DNA from: Thermocoleostomius sinensis A174
Lineage (GTDB): Bacteria > Cyanobacteriota > Cyanobacteriia > Elainellales > Elainellaceae
Length of the DNA stretch: 64,000 bases
Reading direction: 5' to 3'
Assembly (NCBI RefSeq): GCF_026802175.1
Contig: NZ_CP113797.1
Location: 1,527,026 to 1,591,025 of the forward strand
Shown here: in pieces, positions 18,784 to 28,378 of the stretch
Layout of the letters: each line of letters begins with the position of its first letter
Numbering within the stretch: position 1 is the first letter of the stretch
Notes under the pieces: generated by a model
What the model was told of the DNA's origin: nothing
The model's input: only the letters and a program-made list of their open reading frames with translations
Database searches by the model: none
Position numbers and translations under genes: made by a program

Positions 18784-19803
18784 ATGAATTTACCCGCATC
18801 GAGCCGATTACAGTTGACGCCTGATCTAAACGTTTGTCGAATTTTAAACGGCATGTGGCAAGTTTCTGGGGGGCATGGATCGATTGATCCGCAAAAAGCC
18901 ATTCCTAGTATGTTTGATTACATCGATGCCGGTTTCACCACCTGGGATTTAGCCGACCACTACGGCCCCGCCGAAGATTTTGTTGGGGCGTTTCGCCAGC
19001 AGCTTGCAGCTACTCGCGGAGACGATGCTCTGTCTCAAATTCAAGCCTTTACCAAGTGGGTACCGCGTCCCGGCCGCATGACGCGCCAAGTGGTGGAAAC
19101 CAACATCGATCGATCGCGCCAACGCATGAAAACCGACTGTTTGGACTTGCTGCAATTTCACTGGTGGGACTACCGTGACTCTAACTATCTTGATGCCTTG
19201 CGCCACATGAGCGATTTGCAAACCGAGGGCAAAATCAAGCATCTAGCATTAACTAACTTTGACACCGAGCATCTGCAAATTATTCTGGATCACGGCATTC
19301 CCATTGTCTCGAATCAGGTGCAATATTCCCTGATCGATCGCCGTCCGGCTGTGTCAATGGCCAAGTTTTGTCAAGAACACCATATCAAACTGTTTGCCTA
19401 CGGCAGCCTCTGCGGCGGCTTGCTCTCGGAGAACTATTTGGGACAAACCGAACCGGGCCGCTGGGATCTCGAAACCGCCTCTTTGCGCAAATATAAGCAA
19501 ATGATTGATGCGTGGGGCGGCTGGGCGCTGTTTCAATCCTTGCTGTCTGTCCTCAAAACGATTGCAGAAAAGCATGGCGTGTCGATCGCCAATGTTGCCG
19601 TCCGTTATGTGTTGGATCAACCCGCTGTAGGTGGTGTGATTGTAGGAACCCGTCTCGGTTTATCTCAGCACATTCAAGACACCGCTAGAGTTTTCGAGTT
19701 TGCCCTCGATGCCGACGATCATCGTTCCCTTGAGGCGATTTTTAATCAGTCGCGGGATTTATACAGACTGATTGGTGATTGTGGTGATGAATATAGAAGG
19801 TAG
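18784..19803 (+). CDS. Aldo/keto reductase family protein
   Basis: 339-residue NADPH-dependent oxidoreductase with an (alpha/beta)8 barrel. The catalytic tetrad is visible: Asp and Tyr in TTWDLADHYGPAEDFVG, Lys in IQAFTKWVPRPG and His in LLQFHWWDYRD. Later SNQVQYSLIDRRP and FAYGSLCGGLLS are standard for the family, and VGGVIVGTRLG binds the cofactor. The ATG at 18784 begins MNLPASSRLQL; an upstream GTG at 18712 would add 24 residues without family match. Physiological substrate unknown. Confidence 0.9.
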   Translation: MNLPASSRLQLTPDLNVCRILNGMWQVSGGHGSIDPQKAIPSMFDYIDAGFTTWDLADHYGPAEDFVGAFRQQLAATRGDDALSQIQAFTKWVPRPGRMTRQVVETNIDRSRQRMKTDCLDLLQFHWWDYRDSNYLDALRHMSDLQTEGKIKHLALTNFDTEHLQIILDHGIPIVSNQVQYSLIDRRPAVSMAKFCQEHHIKLFAYGSLCGGLLSENYLGQTEPGRWDLETASLRKYKQMIDAWGGWALFQSLLSVLKTIAEKHGVSIANVAVRYVLDQPAVGGVIVGTRLGLSQHIQDTARVFEFALDADDHRSLEAIFNQSRDLYRLIGDCGDEYRR

Positions 19804-20098
19804 TGGAAGCAAGGGCAAGGAGAAAAGGTGAAGGATATATAGAGTGTTGAGCATAAAGTGATGGGCGACAAATTTAGCTGTAATCCCCATTCCTTCAACT
19901 AAATTAACAGTTCAGGGTCAGGGACGAACAGCCTTCGCCTGTACAGCAATGCTAGTCTCGTTCCGTCTAATGCATGGACAACCCCGGTTTTGGCACACCT
20001 CCGTTAGCCTTAATCCTCAAGCCCTAGCCTTCTCTTCCCTGCTTTAATTCTTCAGCCTTTGATCGTCTCTTTTCCTTCCTCCTCTCTACAAACAAGTC

Positions 20099-22528
20099 AT
20101 GATGACGGCTGATTTCTCCAATCCGATGCTGGCCACGTTAACGCAGAGCCGCAAAGAGAATTTGACCGATCGCGTCAAAGATTTGCCAACCAGTCAATTT
20201 GTGGAATTGCTTGAGCAGATTACGCGAGAGTTTGAACATTTTCTGCAAGCGATCGAAATGATTAATACCGATTCGCTAGAGACGATGTTGGAACAAATTT
20301 TGGAGGCCTTTACGCTCAAAATTGGTCAGATTTTGCAAGCCGATCGGGCCACAATTTTCTTAGTTGATAAGGATAAAGAGCAGCTTTGGTCTAAAATTGC
20401 GCAATCTGAAAACGGCGAGCCGTTGGAGTTGCGGCTTTCGATTCATACGGGTATTGCTGGACATGTGGCCCAAACAGGCGAGTGTTTGAACATTCCCGAT
20501 GCTTACACCCATCCACTATTCAACAAAGAAGTCGATCGTGAGACGGGCTACCAGACCCGCAACATTCTCTGTATGCCCATCTTCAACACCAAGGGCGATC
20601 GAGTGGTGGCGGTGGTGCAGTTGCTCAACAAGCAAGGAGACGCGGCTTTTAATGCCCAAGATGAGCAGCGCTTTCGAGAATTTGCTGATTCAATCGGCAT
20701 TATTTTAGAAAGCTGTAATTCCTTTTATTTGGCGGCGCGCAATCAGCGAGGAGTGGCGGCCTTGTTGAAGGCTACGTCATATTTGGGGCAAAGCCTTGAT
20801 CTGGATAAAACGCTGCAAGTGGTAATGGACGAAGCGCGGCATTTGATGCAGGCCGATCGCAGCACGTTATTTTTGGTGGATCGCGCTAAGGGCGAACTGT
20901 GGTCAAAGGTGGCCAAATCCGATGATCGCACCATGATGGAAATTCGGATTCCGGCCGATCGTGGCATTGCGGGCTATGTGGCTGCGACGGGGCAAACATT
21001 GAATATTCCTAATGCCTATGAAGATCCTCGGTTTGACTCTAATGTAGACAAACAAACCGGATACCGCACCCGCAATATTCTCTGTATGCCGGTCTATAAC
21101 TCGGAAGGGCTATTAATTGGTGTGACGCAACTGATCAACAAGCACCAAGGCAGCTTCACCAGCCTGGATGAGGAATTTATGCGGGCGTTTAACATTCAGG
21201 CGGGCATTGCTCTGGAAAACGCCAAACTGTTTGAAAGTGTGCTGTTAGAAAAACAGTACCAGAAAGACATTTTACAAAGCCTTTCTGATGCGGTAATCTC
21301 CACCGATTTACAGGGCAAGATTGTCACAATCAATGACGCTGCGTTGCAGCTATTGGGATATTCTGAAGCGTCTAGCGATCGATCGCAACTTGAAACCTGG
21401 CGACAGGCATTGATTGGTCGCTATGTGTGGGACGTGATGGCGATCGACAATTTGCAGCGGCGACTAGAAGACAGTTTGAAACATGGCGCACGGCATTACG
21501 TGCCAGAGCAGACGTTAGCGGTTAAGGATTGGGGACTGGGAATTGGGGATTTTGAGCGCAGCATCAATCTCACAGTCAATCCGTTGACGAACCCAGAAGG
21601 CGGGGTGCGGGGCGGGTTGATTGTTTTGGAAGATATCAGCCAAGAAAAGCGCATGAAGGCAACGCTGTATCGCTATATGACGCCAGGTGTGGCAGAACGA
21701 GTGATGGCACTGGGGGATGATGCCTTGATGGTGGGCGAGCGCAAAGATGTCACCATTTTGTTCTCGGATATTCGTAGCTATACCTCTCTCACTGAGCGCA
21801 TGAGTGCGGCGGAAGTGGTGTCGTTGCTGAATAATTATTTTGAAGCGATGGTGGAGGCGGTGTTTAACTTTGATGGCACGCTGGATAAGTTTATTGGCGA
21901 TGCCCTGATGGCGGTATTTGGTGCGCCGCTGCCCTTGGAAAATCATGCGTGGATGGCAGTACAGTCTGCATTGGATATGCGTCGCCGCCTCAAGGAATTC
22001 AATCAACATCGCCAAGCGGCTGGACAATCGTTAATTCACATTGGGATTGGTCTTAGTTCCGGCGAAGTGGTTTCGGGCAATATTGGGTCACAAAAACGTA
22101 TGGACTATACCGTCATTGGAGATGGTGTTGACATCAGTTCTCGCCTGGAGGGAGCCACCAAAGAATACGGCTGCGATATTATTTTGAGCGAATATACTTA
22201 CCACCTCTGTAGCTCTAAAATTTGGACTCGTGAACTCGATCGCGTCCGGGTCAAGGGCAAAACTCGACCGATTTATATCTACGAACTGATTGACGATCGA
22301 CAGCAGCCGATCGAGCCGAGTCATGCGGAATTTTTAGCACTATATCAGGCGGGTCGCCAAGCGTATATTGAGCGTAACTTTCGGAGAGCGCTTTACTACT
22401 TTGAAACGGCCCAGCAATTGCGACCAGACGATCGCGCCGCTGCCTTGTTTATTGATCGATCGGTGGAGTACCTGCTGACCCCGCCTCCAGACGATTGGGA
22501 TGGGGTTTATAGAATGATAAGTAAATGA
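20099..22528 (+). CDS. GAF-GAF-PAS class III nucleotide cyclase (CyaB-like)
   Basis: 809 residues. Two GAF domains (about 65-205 and 225-375), each with the repeated NILCMP and VDxxTGYxTRN segments typical of cyclic-nucleotide-binding GAFs, a PAS domain (about 390-520) and a class III cyclase domain (about 545-730), followed by a TPR-like tail. Metal Asp residues are in LFSDIRSYTSLTERM and KFIGDALMAVFGAP. The adenine-type Lys is in LDKFIGD. The transition-state Asn is Asp678 (VDISSR), with Arg682 kept. A repeat-derived peptide DWGLGIGDF (477-485) sits between PAS and cyclase. The order matches Anabaena CyaB-type adenylate cyclases. Monocistronic. Confidence 0.92.
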   Translation: MMTADFSNPMLATLTQSRKENLTDRVKDLPTSQFVELLEQITREFEHFLQAIEMINTDSLETMLEQILEAFTLKIGQILQADRATIFLVDKDKEQLWSKIAQSENGEPLELRLSIHTGIAGHVAQTGECLNIPDAYTHPLFNKEVDRETGYQTRNILCMPIFNTKGDRVVAVVQLLNKQGDAAFNAQDEQRFREFADSIGIILESCNSFYLAARNQRGVAALLKATSYLGQSLDLDKTLQVVMDEARHLMQADRSTLFLVDRAKGELWSKVAKSDDRTMMEIRIPADRGIAGYVAATGQTLNIPNAYEDPRFDSNVDKQTGYRTRNILCMPVYNSEGLLIGVTQLINKHQGSFTSLDEEFMRAFNIQAGIALENAKLFESVLLEKQYQKDILQSLSDAVISTDLQGKIVTINDAALQLLGYSEASSDRSQLETWRQALIGRYVWDVMAIDNLQRRLEDSLKHGARHYVPEQTLAVKDWGLGIGDFERSINLTVNPLTNPEGGVRGGLIVLEDISQEKRMKATLYRYMTPGVAERVMALGDDALMVGERKDVTILFSDIRSYTSLTERMSAAEVVSLLNNYFEAMVEAVFNFDGTLDKFIGDALMAVFGAPLPLENHAWMAVQSALDMRRRLKEFNQHRQAAGQSLIHIGIGLSSGEVVSGNIGSQKRMDYTVIGDGVDISSRLEGATKEYGCDIILSEYTYHLCSSKIWTRELDRVRVKGKTRPIYIYELIDDRQQPIEPSHAEFLALYQAGRQAYIERNFRRALYYFETAQQLRPDDRAAALFIDRSVEYLLTPPPDDWDGVYRMISK
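21526..21552. repeat. GGGACTGGGAATTGGGGA repeat inside cyclase gene
   Basis: Short unit of the GGGAxTxGGGA dispersed repeat style, in frame, encoding DWGLGIGDF. Confidence 0.6.
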
Positions 22529-22568
22529 ACGGCAAGATTGAGCGGTTTGACAATCAAAATGCGGCGTG

Positions 22569-22707
22569 GCTGCATTCACGTCGGAGTTGCCCTCATCCCC
22601 ACCCTGTGCTCCTAGAGGAAGCAGAGAGCCAGATCGCAAGTTCCCTCGCCCTTTTGGGAGAGGATAAGGGTGAGGGGGAAGCACTCCGATTTATAGTTTG
22701 ATTCAGC
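22569..22707. mobile_element. MITE-like element, copy 2
   Basis: 139 bp with ends GCTGCATT and GATTCAGC. It matches copy 1 (9102-9231) through the flank GCGGCG, GTxGGAxTTGCC, the core TCATCCCCACCC, GAGAGCCAGAT and GGTGAGGGGG. It sits between two convergent genes and overlaps neither. Confidence 0.6.
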
Positions 22708-22721
22708 AATGTTCAAAATGC

Positions 22722-23726
22722 TTAGGCTGCTAGCAGTAACGTACACCGAATTCGTGTCAAACGTAAGGCATTGGGTTGGTCACTCGTGGGGGAACTCGGA
22801 ACCGACAAGACCTCTAACCGTCCTCCCATGAATTCCAGTAGCATCTGCGTGGTCAACAGTAACAAGCCAGGGGTAGGCAGGTCGGGCGGGACATTATCTA
22901 GCAAAGCGGTTTTGGATGACGAATCCAGTGACGAGTCCAGTAATGTAGACTGCTGCTGTAGTTGTGAGAGCAGATCAACAGGCTCGTGCCAAAAGCTAGC
23001 AGGGCGTTGATCTTCAATGTAAAGGTGCAATTGTTGGGTCTCTTGGTTAACCGCAGAGGTGAGGCGAATAGTTCCCTCTGGCATTAGGGCAATGGGCAAA
23101 TCCACCAAATTCAACAAACTTTGTCGAAGCCAATCGGCATCTGCCCACACAAAAATCTCGGAGTCGGGATATTCAATCTGAAGTCGAATGTTGCGGTTCC
23201 GAGCCTGCAACTGCACAAACTGTTCCAATTCCATCAAAACGTCTTGCCAGTCCAACGATCGTAAATTCAACGTTTCTGTGCCATGCATCGTTTTGGAAAT
23301 TTTGATCAGTTGATCCAAAACGGCCAGCATTTTTTTGGCCGCGTGATTGGCTTGGTTGACAAATTCTCGTTCTTCTGCGGGGTCTTCTGCCAAATCTGCC
23401 AGAATCAACTGGTGCAAACTAATGACAGTGTTGATGGGCGATCGTAATTCATGGGAGGTGCGTCCCAAAAACCCCGCTTTAAACTGGGCCATCTCCCTTG
23501 CCATTTCATAGGCCAGTTGAGTACGCTGAAGCTGCTGTGTTAGAGTCTGTACCTCTGGGCTTGATAGTTCTGAGGATGGAACCTCTGGCGTTGCAGAAGC
23601 AGAAGGACTGGGTGTGGTCAAGTTTGATTGCAGGGGGCGAGATCTATGCGATCGCCCGATCGCCAATCCTAATCCCATGCCAACTGCCAATCCTGCGTTT
23701 AACAGGGCCAAGTTTGTCCAATTCAT
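22722..23726 (-). CDS. Degenerate histidine kinase-like protein
   Basis: 334 residues. One N-terminal membrane helix (LALLNAGLAVGMGLGLAIG), a Ser/Pro-rich linker, a coiled segment and a HisKA domain with the phospho-acceptor motif RTSHELRSPINTVISL (about residue 90). The ATP-binding half is altered: the N-box reads SLLNLVDLPIALMPEG, without the second Asn and Lys, and the expected DxGxG reads IEDQRPASFW. It may accept or transfer phosphate but probably cannot bind ATP. No response regulator lies next to it. Start at ATG 23726. Confidence 0.78.
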   Translation of the reverse strand: MNWTNLALLNAGLAVGMGLGLAIGRSHRSRPLQSNLTTPSPSASATPEVPSSELSSPEVQTLTQQLQRTQLAYEMAREMAQFKAGFLGRTSHELRSPINTVISLHQLILADLAEDPAEEREFVNQANHAAKKMLAVLDQLIKISKTMHGTETLNLRSLDWQDVLMELEQFVQLQARNRNIRLQIEYPDSEIFVWADADWLRQSLLNLVDLPIALMPEGTIRLTSAVNQETQQLHLYIEDQRPASFWHEPVDLLSQLQQQSTLLDSSLDSSSKTALLDNVPPDLPTPGLLLLTTQMLLEFMGGRLEVLSVPSSPTSDQPNALRLTRIRCTLLLAA

Positions 23727-23921
23727 GCTACTCCTCCCGTTCCTGCTGCCATTCAGCCTTCAGCCTGTCTCCTCATTTGTTTTTTCATCCCCGTTGAGGC
23801 ACGACCCGCACAATCCTGGTCTGGCGGTGCTCAATCAACATACCTGCACCAATTCATGCAACTGGGGTTATTATTCACACGATTTTGTCTAGTGCCAACA
23901 ACCACACACCCATCGCCACCT

Positions 23922-25517
23922 ATGCCAACAATCACTCAATCGGAACGATTCTATGATTTCATCGGGTTTGGGGATGAAGTCCCTGGCATCTTAGCACTAA
24001 TTTCTGCGGCTAGAGAATATCGCCGTCGCTTTGGGTATGCACCTCGGAGCCTGGTGATGTTCAAAAGTAGCTCGTTGGACGGCGTGGGGGGACATTTAGT
24101 ACGGGGACGGCTGGCCTATCTCGATCGCAGCAGTGTTCCTCTGGAAATTCGTCAAGCCTATGGACTGGGCGACTTTGGCGATCCTCCCGCTATTTATAAA
24201 GAATTTTTACAGCGAGTCGGGGTGGCGGTGGTGTCGATTGATCCAGCCAAAGCCAATCAAGTGTTGCGGCAAATGATGACAGAGGCGGGCGTGGATATGC
24301 TCAGCAGTGTGGCGATCGAGTCGGTACTGCGAGAGGGTCAGAAAATTGCTGGAATTAAGCTGACACGAGGCGAACTCTATCGCGGCAAACAGTTTATTGA
24401 TGCTACGGTCAATGCTGAACTAGCGCAGGCGGTCGGGGTGCGAAAACTCAAGGGGTTTCAAACGTTTGGGTTGCCCAACTCGGAGCTTTCAGTGACGTTG
24501 ATGTTTGAGGTTGAAGGATTGCCGATCGCTGAGTTAAAAGCGGTAGAAGCCCATTATCTGCGACGTTTCAACAATCCCTCTGATACCGAGGCTCAGCGCT
24601 ATCTCAATGCAGCCGCTTGGTCAGATCCACTATTAATCAAGGAACTGCGGCAAGATTTGGGGCGACGCAATTCTAGCGGGCAATTTCTGATGATGTATCA
24701 CGGCAAAGATTACATCGATGTTCCTACAAAGGCTTTATCTGTGGCTTATCACGCCTTTCGGGGCACGAAGCTATCGCTGCGAGAAAGTGCGGCCATTTTG
24801 GACAATGCCAATATTGCCATTCTGCCCAATGGCAAGCTGTCCTGGAATGCGTTGCTGTTTGATGTCACAGCCGATCAAGCAGAGGAGTTGGCGCGCAACC
24901 GAGCGAAACCCACTGCGGCAATGCTGCAAGAGATGAAATTCATTGAAACCTGGTTTAAAAGCTTGGGGGCAACCAGCGTGCGATCGGCACTGGAACTATA
25001 TATCCGCCATGCCGGAAACGTGACGGGTGTGGTGGAGCCTCTCAGTGGATCTGCCATGCTGCGCGGCGGTGTACCCAATAGTGAAGCGCTGGGAACCTTT
25101 GGCTATACGTTTGATACCCGTGGCGGCATTGACGGACTGAAAGAACGGGCAAATGCACTGGGATTCTCGACGCTGCACTTCCGACCTCCCTTGTTAAACA
25201 TCGGCATTCGTCATGCGTTGGTGAAAGAGGTGCCGAATTTGGCAGTGGTCAGTCCGGCTTCTGGGTTTGAGGGGTATGCTTGCTCGGCTGGTCGGATTGT
25301 GGAGTTTAACGTGGGCGTTGGGCAAGGGGTAGGGATTGCCGCCGCGATCGCCTTGATCACTGGCAGAAATTTAGCTGATATCACCAATGCCGAAGTGCGG
25401 CAGGTTCTAGCTAGCACCGGACGGCTCCCAAAAATCTATGGAGAAACCTACGTTGCAGATGCTGGTGCCCTGAGCGAGTTCGAGCAACAACTAGGATTGG
25501 GCATTGCAATTGCGTAA
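23922..25517 (+). CDS. FAD-dependent oxidoreductase (FAD_oxidored-like)
   Basis: 531 residues from the ATG at 23922 (MPTITQSERFYDF). An in-frame ATG at 23856 would add 22 residues that look like untranslated leader. The N-terminal dinucleotide fold is unusual: FYDFIGFGDEVPGILALISA replaces the usual GxGxxG with GFGDEVPG. A second strand (FKSSSLDGVGGHLVRG) and the segment QFIDATVNAELAQAVG follow. The C-terminal part has GYACSAGRIVEFNVGVGQG and a helix with the FAD-ribityl contact. Substrate unknown. It sits alone between the kinase-like gene (divergent) and the hydrolase gene. Confidence 0.75.
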   Translation: MPTITQSERFYDFIGFGDEVPGILALISAAREYRRRFGYAPRSLVMFKSSSLDGVGGHLVRGRLAYLDRSSVPLEIRQAYGLGDFGDPPAIYKEFLQRVGVAVVSIDPAKANQVLRQMMTEAGVDMLSSVAIESVLREGQKIAGIKLTRGELYRGKQFIDATVNAELAQAVGVRKLKGFQTFGLPNSELSVTLMFEVEGLPIAELKAVEAHYLRRFNNPSDTEAQRYLNAAAWSDPLLIKELRQDLGRRNSSGQFLMMYHGKDYIDVPTKALSVAYHAFRGTKLSLRESAAILDNANIAILPNGKLSWNALLFDVTADQAEELARNRAKPTAAMLQEMKFIETWFKSLGATSVRSALELYIRHAGNVTGVVEPLSGSAMLRGGVPNSEALGTFGYTFDTRGGIDGLKERANALGFSTLHFRPPLLNIGIRHALVKEVPNLAVVSPASGFEGYACSAGRIVEFNVGVGQGVGIAAAIALITGRNLADITNAEVRQVLASTGRLPKIYGETYVADAGALSEFEQQLGLGIAIA

Positions 25518-25650
25518 GATCTTTCATTCTTTTGACTACATGCAAATCGCGTTACCATAAAAGCGTTTGCCCAAACACAGTCAAACAGTCAAAACGCCGC
25601 GATGCATATCCCCTCTCGTTGATTCTACCCAAACTTAACTAAGCTCAGAT

Positions 25651-26562
25651 ATGACGACCTCTGCCACAAACATCAACGAAACGATCGCTGCCAAAACGTG
25701 GACATGGCGAAATTTTGACATCTGCTATCAAGCTCAAGGGCAGTCTGGGCCAGCCGTTGTGCTAATTCATGGCTTTGGGGCTTCCTGGGGGCATTGGCGT
25801 AAAAACATTCCCGCTTTGGCACAAACCTGCCGGGTCTATGCCATTGACCTCATTGGGTTTGGAGCATCTGCAAAACCCACCCCTGGACAGGGGGTTGACT
25901 ACACATTTGAAACTTGGGGACAGCAAATTGCTGATTTTTGTCGAGACGTTGTCAATGGTCCGGCCTATCTAGTAGGCAATTCCATCGGCTGTATTGTGGC
26001 GATGCAAACAGCGGTCGATTATCCAGATACCGTTTTGGCTGTGGCCTTACTTGATTGTTCACTGCGGTTGCTGCACGATCGGCGTCGCGCTCAACTACCG
26101 TGGCATCGCCGCTTTGGCGCACCAGTTCTCCAGCAGATGTTGTCCATTCGTTGGCTGGGTCACAGTTTCTTTAGAACGATCGCGAAGCCCAAAACCGTTC
26201 GCAAGATTCTACAGCAGGCCTACGGACGCCCTGAAGCCGTAGATGACGAGTTGGTAAATCTACTGATGGGTCCGGCGGCAGACCCCGGTGCGGCAGATGT
26301 ATTCATTGCCTTTACTCGCTATTCTCAGGGACCATTACCCGAAGATTTGTTAGAACAGTTACCCTGTCCAGCTATCTTGCTGTGGGGGACGGCTGATCCG
26401 TGGGAGCCGATCGCTTTAGGACAAGAATTGGCGAAGTTTGCAGCAGTACAACAATTTATTCCCCTCGAGGGAGTTGGGCATTGTCCTCAAGATGAGGCTC
26501 CAGAATTAGTCAATCCCATCTTACAAGATTGGGTGTTACAACAAGCACAATTGACAAGATAA
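25651..26562 (+). CDS. Alpha/beta hydrolase
   Basis: 303 residues, cytosolic. The nucleophile elbow is LVGNSIGCIVA (Ser), the acid is in LLWGTADPWEP, and the base is in GVGHCPQDEAPE. The oxyanion segment is LIHGFGASWGHW. The cap region (HRRFGAPVLQQMLSIRWLGH) is typical of cyanobacterial members near esterase/haloperoxidase groups. No lipase-specific feature. Likely monocistronic, with a possible terminator at 26601-26641. Substrate unknown. Confidence 0.9.
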   Translation: MTTSATNINETIAAKTWTWRNFDICYQAQGQSGPAVVLIHGFGASWGHWRKNIPALAQTCRVYAIDLIGFGASAKPTPGQGVDYTFETWGQQIADFCRDVVNGPAYLVGNSIGCIVAMQTAVDYPDTVLAVALLDCSLRLLHDRRRAQLPWHRRFGAPVLQQMLSIRWLGHSFFRTIAKPKTVRKILQQAYGRPEAVDDELVNLLMGPAADPGAADVFIAFTRYSQGPLPEDLLEQLPCPAILLWGTADPWEPIALGQELAKFAAVQQFIPLEGVGHCPQDEAPELVNPILQDWVLQQAQLTR

Positions 26563-26600
26563 ATCAGAATCAATCAGAGCAATCCTTTATTCTTCTACCG

Positions 26601-26641
26601 TTGAGAATGTAGCAAGAATTTGGGTTCTCAATCGTGTTTTT
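26601..26641 (+). terminator. Possible terminator after hydrolase gene
   Basis: Stem TTGAGAA/TTCTCAA (7 bp) with a 17-nt loop, then TCGTGTTTTTC. Loop is long, so this is tentative. Confidence 0.4.
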
Positions 26642-26944
26642 CAATGTAATTGACGATACATTTTGATAATTTTTCAAATGTTTTTACGATTGGCTAAAAG
26701 CCCATCACCACAAAGATTTAATGCCTAGTCAAAACAAGATAGACGAGCATTTTTTTCAATGATTATGTGCACTCTAAACTACTCTTAATCAGCAGAGTGT
26801 ATATCTTGAATTGTGTACCGTTGACAGTATGTCTTCGATCGAAATCGAGTGTGTTGCGTTAGCTGAAATTGACTGGGGCAGTTGCCGGCAATGAGGTTTA
26901 ATTTCAGTCCCGATTGTTGAAGTCCTCTCATTTTTATAACTACT
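26642..26944. other. Non-coding leader before pyruvate kinase gene
   Basis: AT-rich 303 bp with no gene. It must carry the pyk promoter. No obvious riboswitch fold or Shine-Dalgarno was seen. Confidence 0.4.
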
Positions 26945-28375
26945 ATGCAACCTTTCGAGCACCGCACCAAAATTGTTGCCACGATCGGGCCGGCGAGTCG
27001 ATCGCCAAGTGTGTTTAAGCAAATGGTTCAAGCTGGGGTCAATGTTGCTCGGTTAAACTTCTCGCACGGCAGCTATGATGACCATGCCAGTACGATCGCG
27101 ATGATTCGCAGCGTTTCCGCAGAACTGGATATGCCAGTTACAATTTTGCAAGACCTGCAAGGGCCCAAAATTCGCGTTGGAGAGATGCCAGAAGGCGGCC
27201 TGGAACTGGTGGAAAATGGGTTTTTAACGCTCGTTCCCGTTTCAGACTTTGATCACCAGCCTGATACCGTCTCGATCGATTATCCGTTTTTGGCCGAAGA
27301 GGCCATACCAGGCACCCAGGTTCTGCTGGATGATGGTCTGCTGGAATTGGTGGTCAAAGATATTCAAGGCCATGCTGTTTGTTGTCAGGTGATTAAAGGC
27401 GGACGGCTCAAAAGCCATAAGGGTGTTAATTTACCAAGCTTAAATCTGCGGTTGCCTTCTATGACCGAGAAAGATCAACAGGATCTAGCGTTTGGTTTGT
27501 CTCAAGGCGTAGACTGGATTTCCCTCAGCTTTGTGCGTCGTGGTGAGGATATTCGCACCTTGCGCGCTTTACTGGCAGAGCATGGTAAGTCTAACATCCC
27601 AGTTTTGGCAAAGATTGAAAAGCCACAGGCGATCGAGAATTTAGAGGAGATTTTGTCAGAATGTGATGGCATGATGGTGGCTCGAGGTGACTTGGGAGTT
27701 GAGCTACCACCGGAAAAAGTACCGATGTTGCAAAAACACATTATTCGTCGCTGCAACCAAGTTGGTATTCCGGTGATTACAGCGACGCAAATGCTAGAGA
27801 GCATGATCCAAAATCCTCGCCCTACTCGAGCAGAAGCCAGCGATGTAGCCAATGCGATTGTTGATGGAACTGATGCCGTGATGCTATCGGGTGAATCGGC
27901 GGTTGGAGCCTATCCCATTCAAGCTGTTGCAATTATGGCGCGCATTGCGGCTGAGGTAGAAAAAGGCATTCAATTTGACAATAATCCTCCTGCTAAAACC
28001 GATGAGACTCATGCCCTCAGTGAAGCCTTAAATGCGATCGATCACATTTTAGATCTACGCTATATTGTGGCGTTTACCAGCACAGGTTACACAGCCCGAT
28101 TAGCCGCAGCAGAACGGCCAAATGCACCCGTTATTGCTATCACACCCAATCTCAGCGTGTACCATCGATTGAATCTAGGTTGGGGAATTAAACCCATTCT
28201 GATTGAAGAAGAAGTGGATACCTTCGAGGAGGTAATTCAGCAAACCGAGCGCTGTTTACTAGAACGATATTTAGCTGCGCCGGGCGATCGAATTTTAATC
28301 ATGGGAGGAATCCCCATGAAAACAGCGGGGGGAACCAACTTTCTCAAAATTCATACCATTGGCGATGAACGATAG
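26945..28375 (+). CDS. pyk: Pyruvate kinase
   Basis: 476-residue cytosolic enzyme of the last glycolytic step (phosphoenolpyruvate + ADP to pyruvate + ATP). The N-terminus has [14 protein letters not shown]; active-site Lys/Glu segments are [17 protein letters not shown] and [26 protein letters not shown] and [13 protein letters not shown] are the family signature. Length fits a type without the extra C-terminal PEP-utiliser domain that some cyanobacterial paralogues carry. Convergent with the L,D-transpeptidase gene, with only 3 bp between stops. Confidence 0.96.
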   Translation: MQPFEHRTKIVATIGPASRSPSVFKQMVQAGVNVARLNFSHGSYDDHASTIAMIRSVSAELDMPVTILQDLQGPKIRVGEMPEGGLELVENGFLTLVPVSDFDHQPDTVSIDYPFLAEEAIPGTQVLLDDGLLELVVKDIQGHAVCCQVIKGGRLKSHKGVNLPSLNLRLPSMTEKDQQDLAFGLSQGVDWISLSFVRRGEDIRTLRALLAEHGKSNIPVLAKIEKPQAIENLEEILSECDGMMVARGDLGVELPPEKVPMLQKHIIRRCNQVGIPVITATQMLESMIQNPRPTRAEASDVANAIVDGTDAVMLSGESAVGAYPIQAVAIMARIAAEVEKGIQFDNNPPAKTDETHALSEALNAIDHILDLRYIVAFTSTGYTARLAAAERPNAPVIAITPNLSVYHRLNLGWGIKPILIEEEVDTFEEVIQQTERCLLERYLAAPGDRILIMGGIPMKTAGGTNFLKIHTIGDER

Positions 28376-28378
28376 CGT

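Noticed and set aside
21515-22027. Antisense open frame of 170 codons in the cyclase gene
   Set aside because: Covers the conserved catalytic domain in reverse; composition is His/Arg/Gln-rich.
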